From: Massilia sp. TS11
Lineage (GTDB): Bacteria; Pseudomonadota; Gammaproteobacteria; Burkholderiales; Burkholderiaceae_D
Assembly: GCF_022012445.1 (NCBI RefSeq)
Contig: NZ_JAKLTS010000002.1
Span: 248,001 to 312,000 of the forward strand
DNA: 64,000 nucleotides
Reading direction: 5' to 3'
Positions 63,971 to 64,000 of this stretch are shown one piece after another. The stretch's first letter is position 1, and each line of letters begins with the position of its first letter. The notes under the pieces were generated by a model. That model ran no database searches. It saw only the letters and a list, made by a program, of their open reading frames with translations, and had not been told where the DNA came from. The position numbers and the translations under genes were made by a program.

Positions 63971-64000
63971 GAGTAAGGCGGCGCAGCCGTTACAGCCTAG

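Overview
The window is high-GC DNA from a betaproteobacterium of the order Burkholderiales, most likely Oxalobacteraceae (Massilia/Duganella/Janthinobacterium-like). This is inferred from the conserved yebC-purD-hemF-nadD-rsfS-rlmH-maf (then rng) order, the DUF4214 surface protein with its own type I exporter, and a GGGGTC/GACCCC palindrome family. No database search was possible, so the taxon is an inference.

Layout. 1-8.6 kb (all minus strand): a surface-polysaccharide locus with an ABC exporter pair (wzm/wzt), an FkbM methyltransferase, a double glycosyltransferase, an epimerase-like protein, a DPM1-type GT2, GtrA and the start of an FAD oxidoreductase. 8.6-12.5 kb (minus): an apparent operon of CHASE2-adenylate cyclase, a TPR/beta-barrel protein and a CRP-type regulator. 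12.7-25.2 kb (plus): a secreted FecR-domain protein, a 1525-residue DUF4214/RTX surface protein, a glycosyltransferase and a complete type I secretion system. Perfect TGTGA-N6-TCACA palindromes precede fecR, the surface protein and the exporter, suggesting that the neighbouring cyclase/CRP operon controls the surface module. 25.2-29.6 kb: trhO and dnaE, divergent. 29.6-37.7 kb: LPS core genes (GT9, acyltransferase, GT2, O-antigen ligase-like protein, msbA, waaF), then a WYL regulator and a glutathione S-transferase. 37.7-44 kb: a chemoreceptor, tRNA-Ala(CGC), a PocR-PAS-GGDEF-hemerythrin signalling protein and a secreted unknown. 44-52.8 kb: rng, a serine hydrolase, a 63-bp tandem repeat array and the maf-to-yebC housekeeping operon. 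52.9-59.7 kb: EamA transporter, mgsA, quinone oxidoreductase, a DUF4136 lipoprotein, pepN and fbp.

59.8-64 kb, directly downstream of tRNA-Thr(CGT), looks like a decayed genomic island. It holds a remnant of a P4-type integrase, a GSU2403-type nucleotidyltransferase-fold protein, a small lysozyme-like protein translationally coupled to a secreted protein (possible effector/immunity pair), an IS3-family transposase tail, and on the minus strand a type VI secretion PAAR cassette whose downstream gene appears cut short.

The two most interesting points are the candidate self-contained cAMP-CRP circuit around the surface-layer/exporter genes and the tRNA-Thr island with its lysozyme/partner pair and PAAR cassette. 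Functions are read from motifs and gene order only. Promoters and operators are pattern matches.
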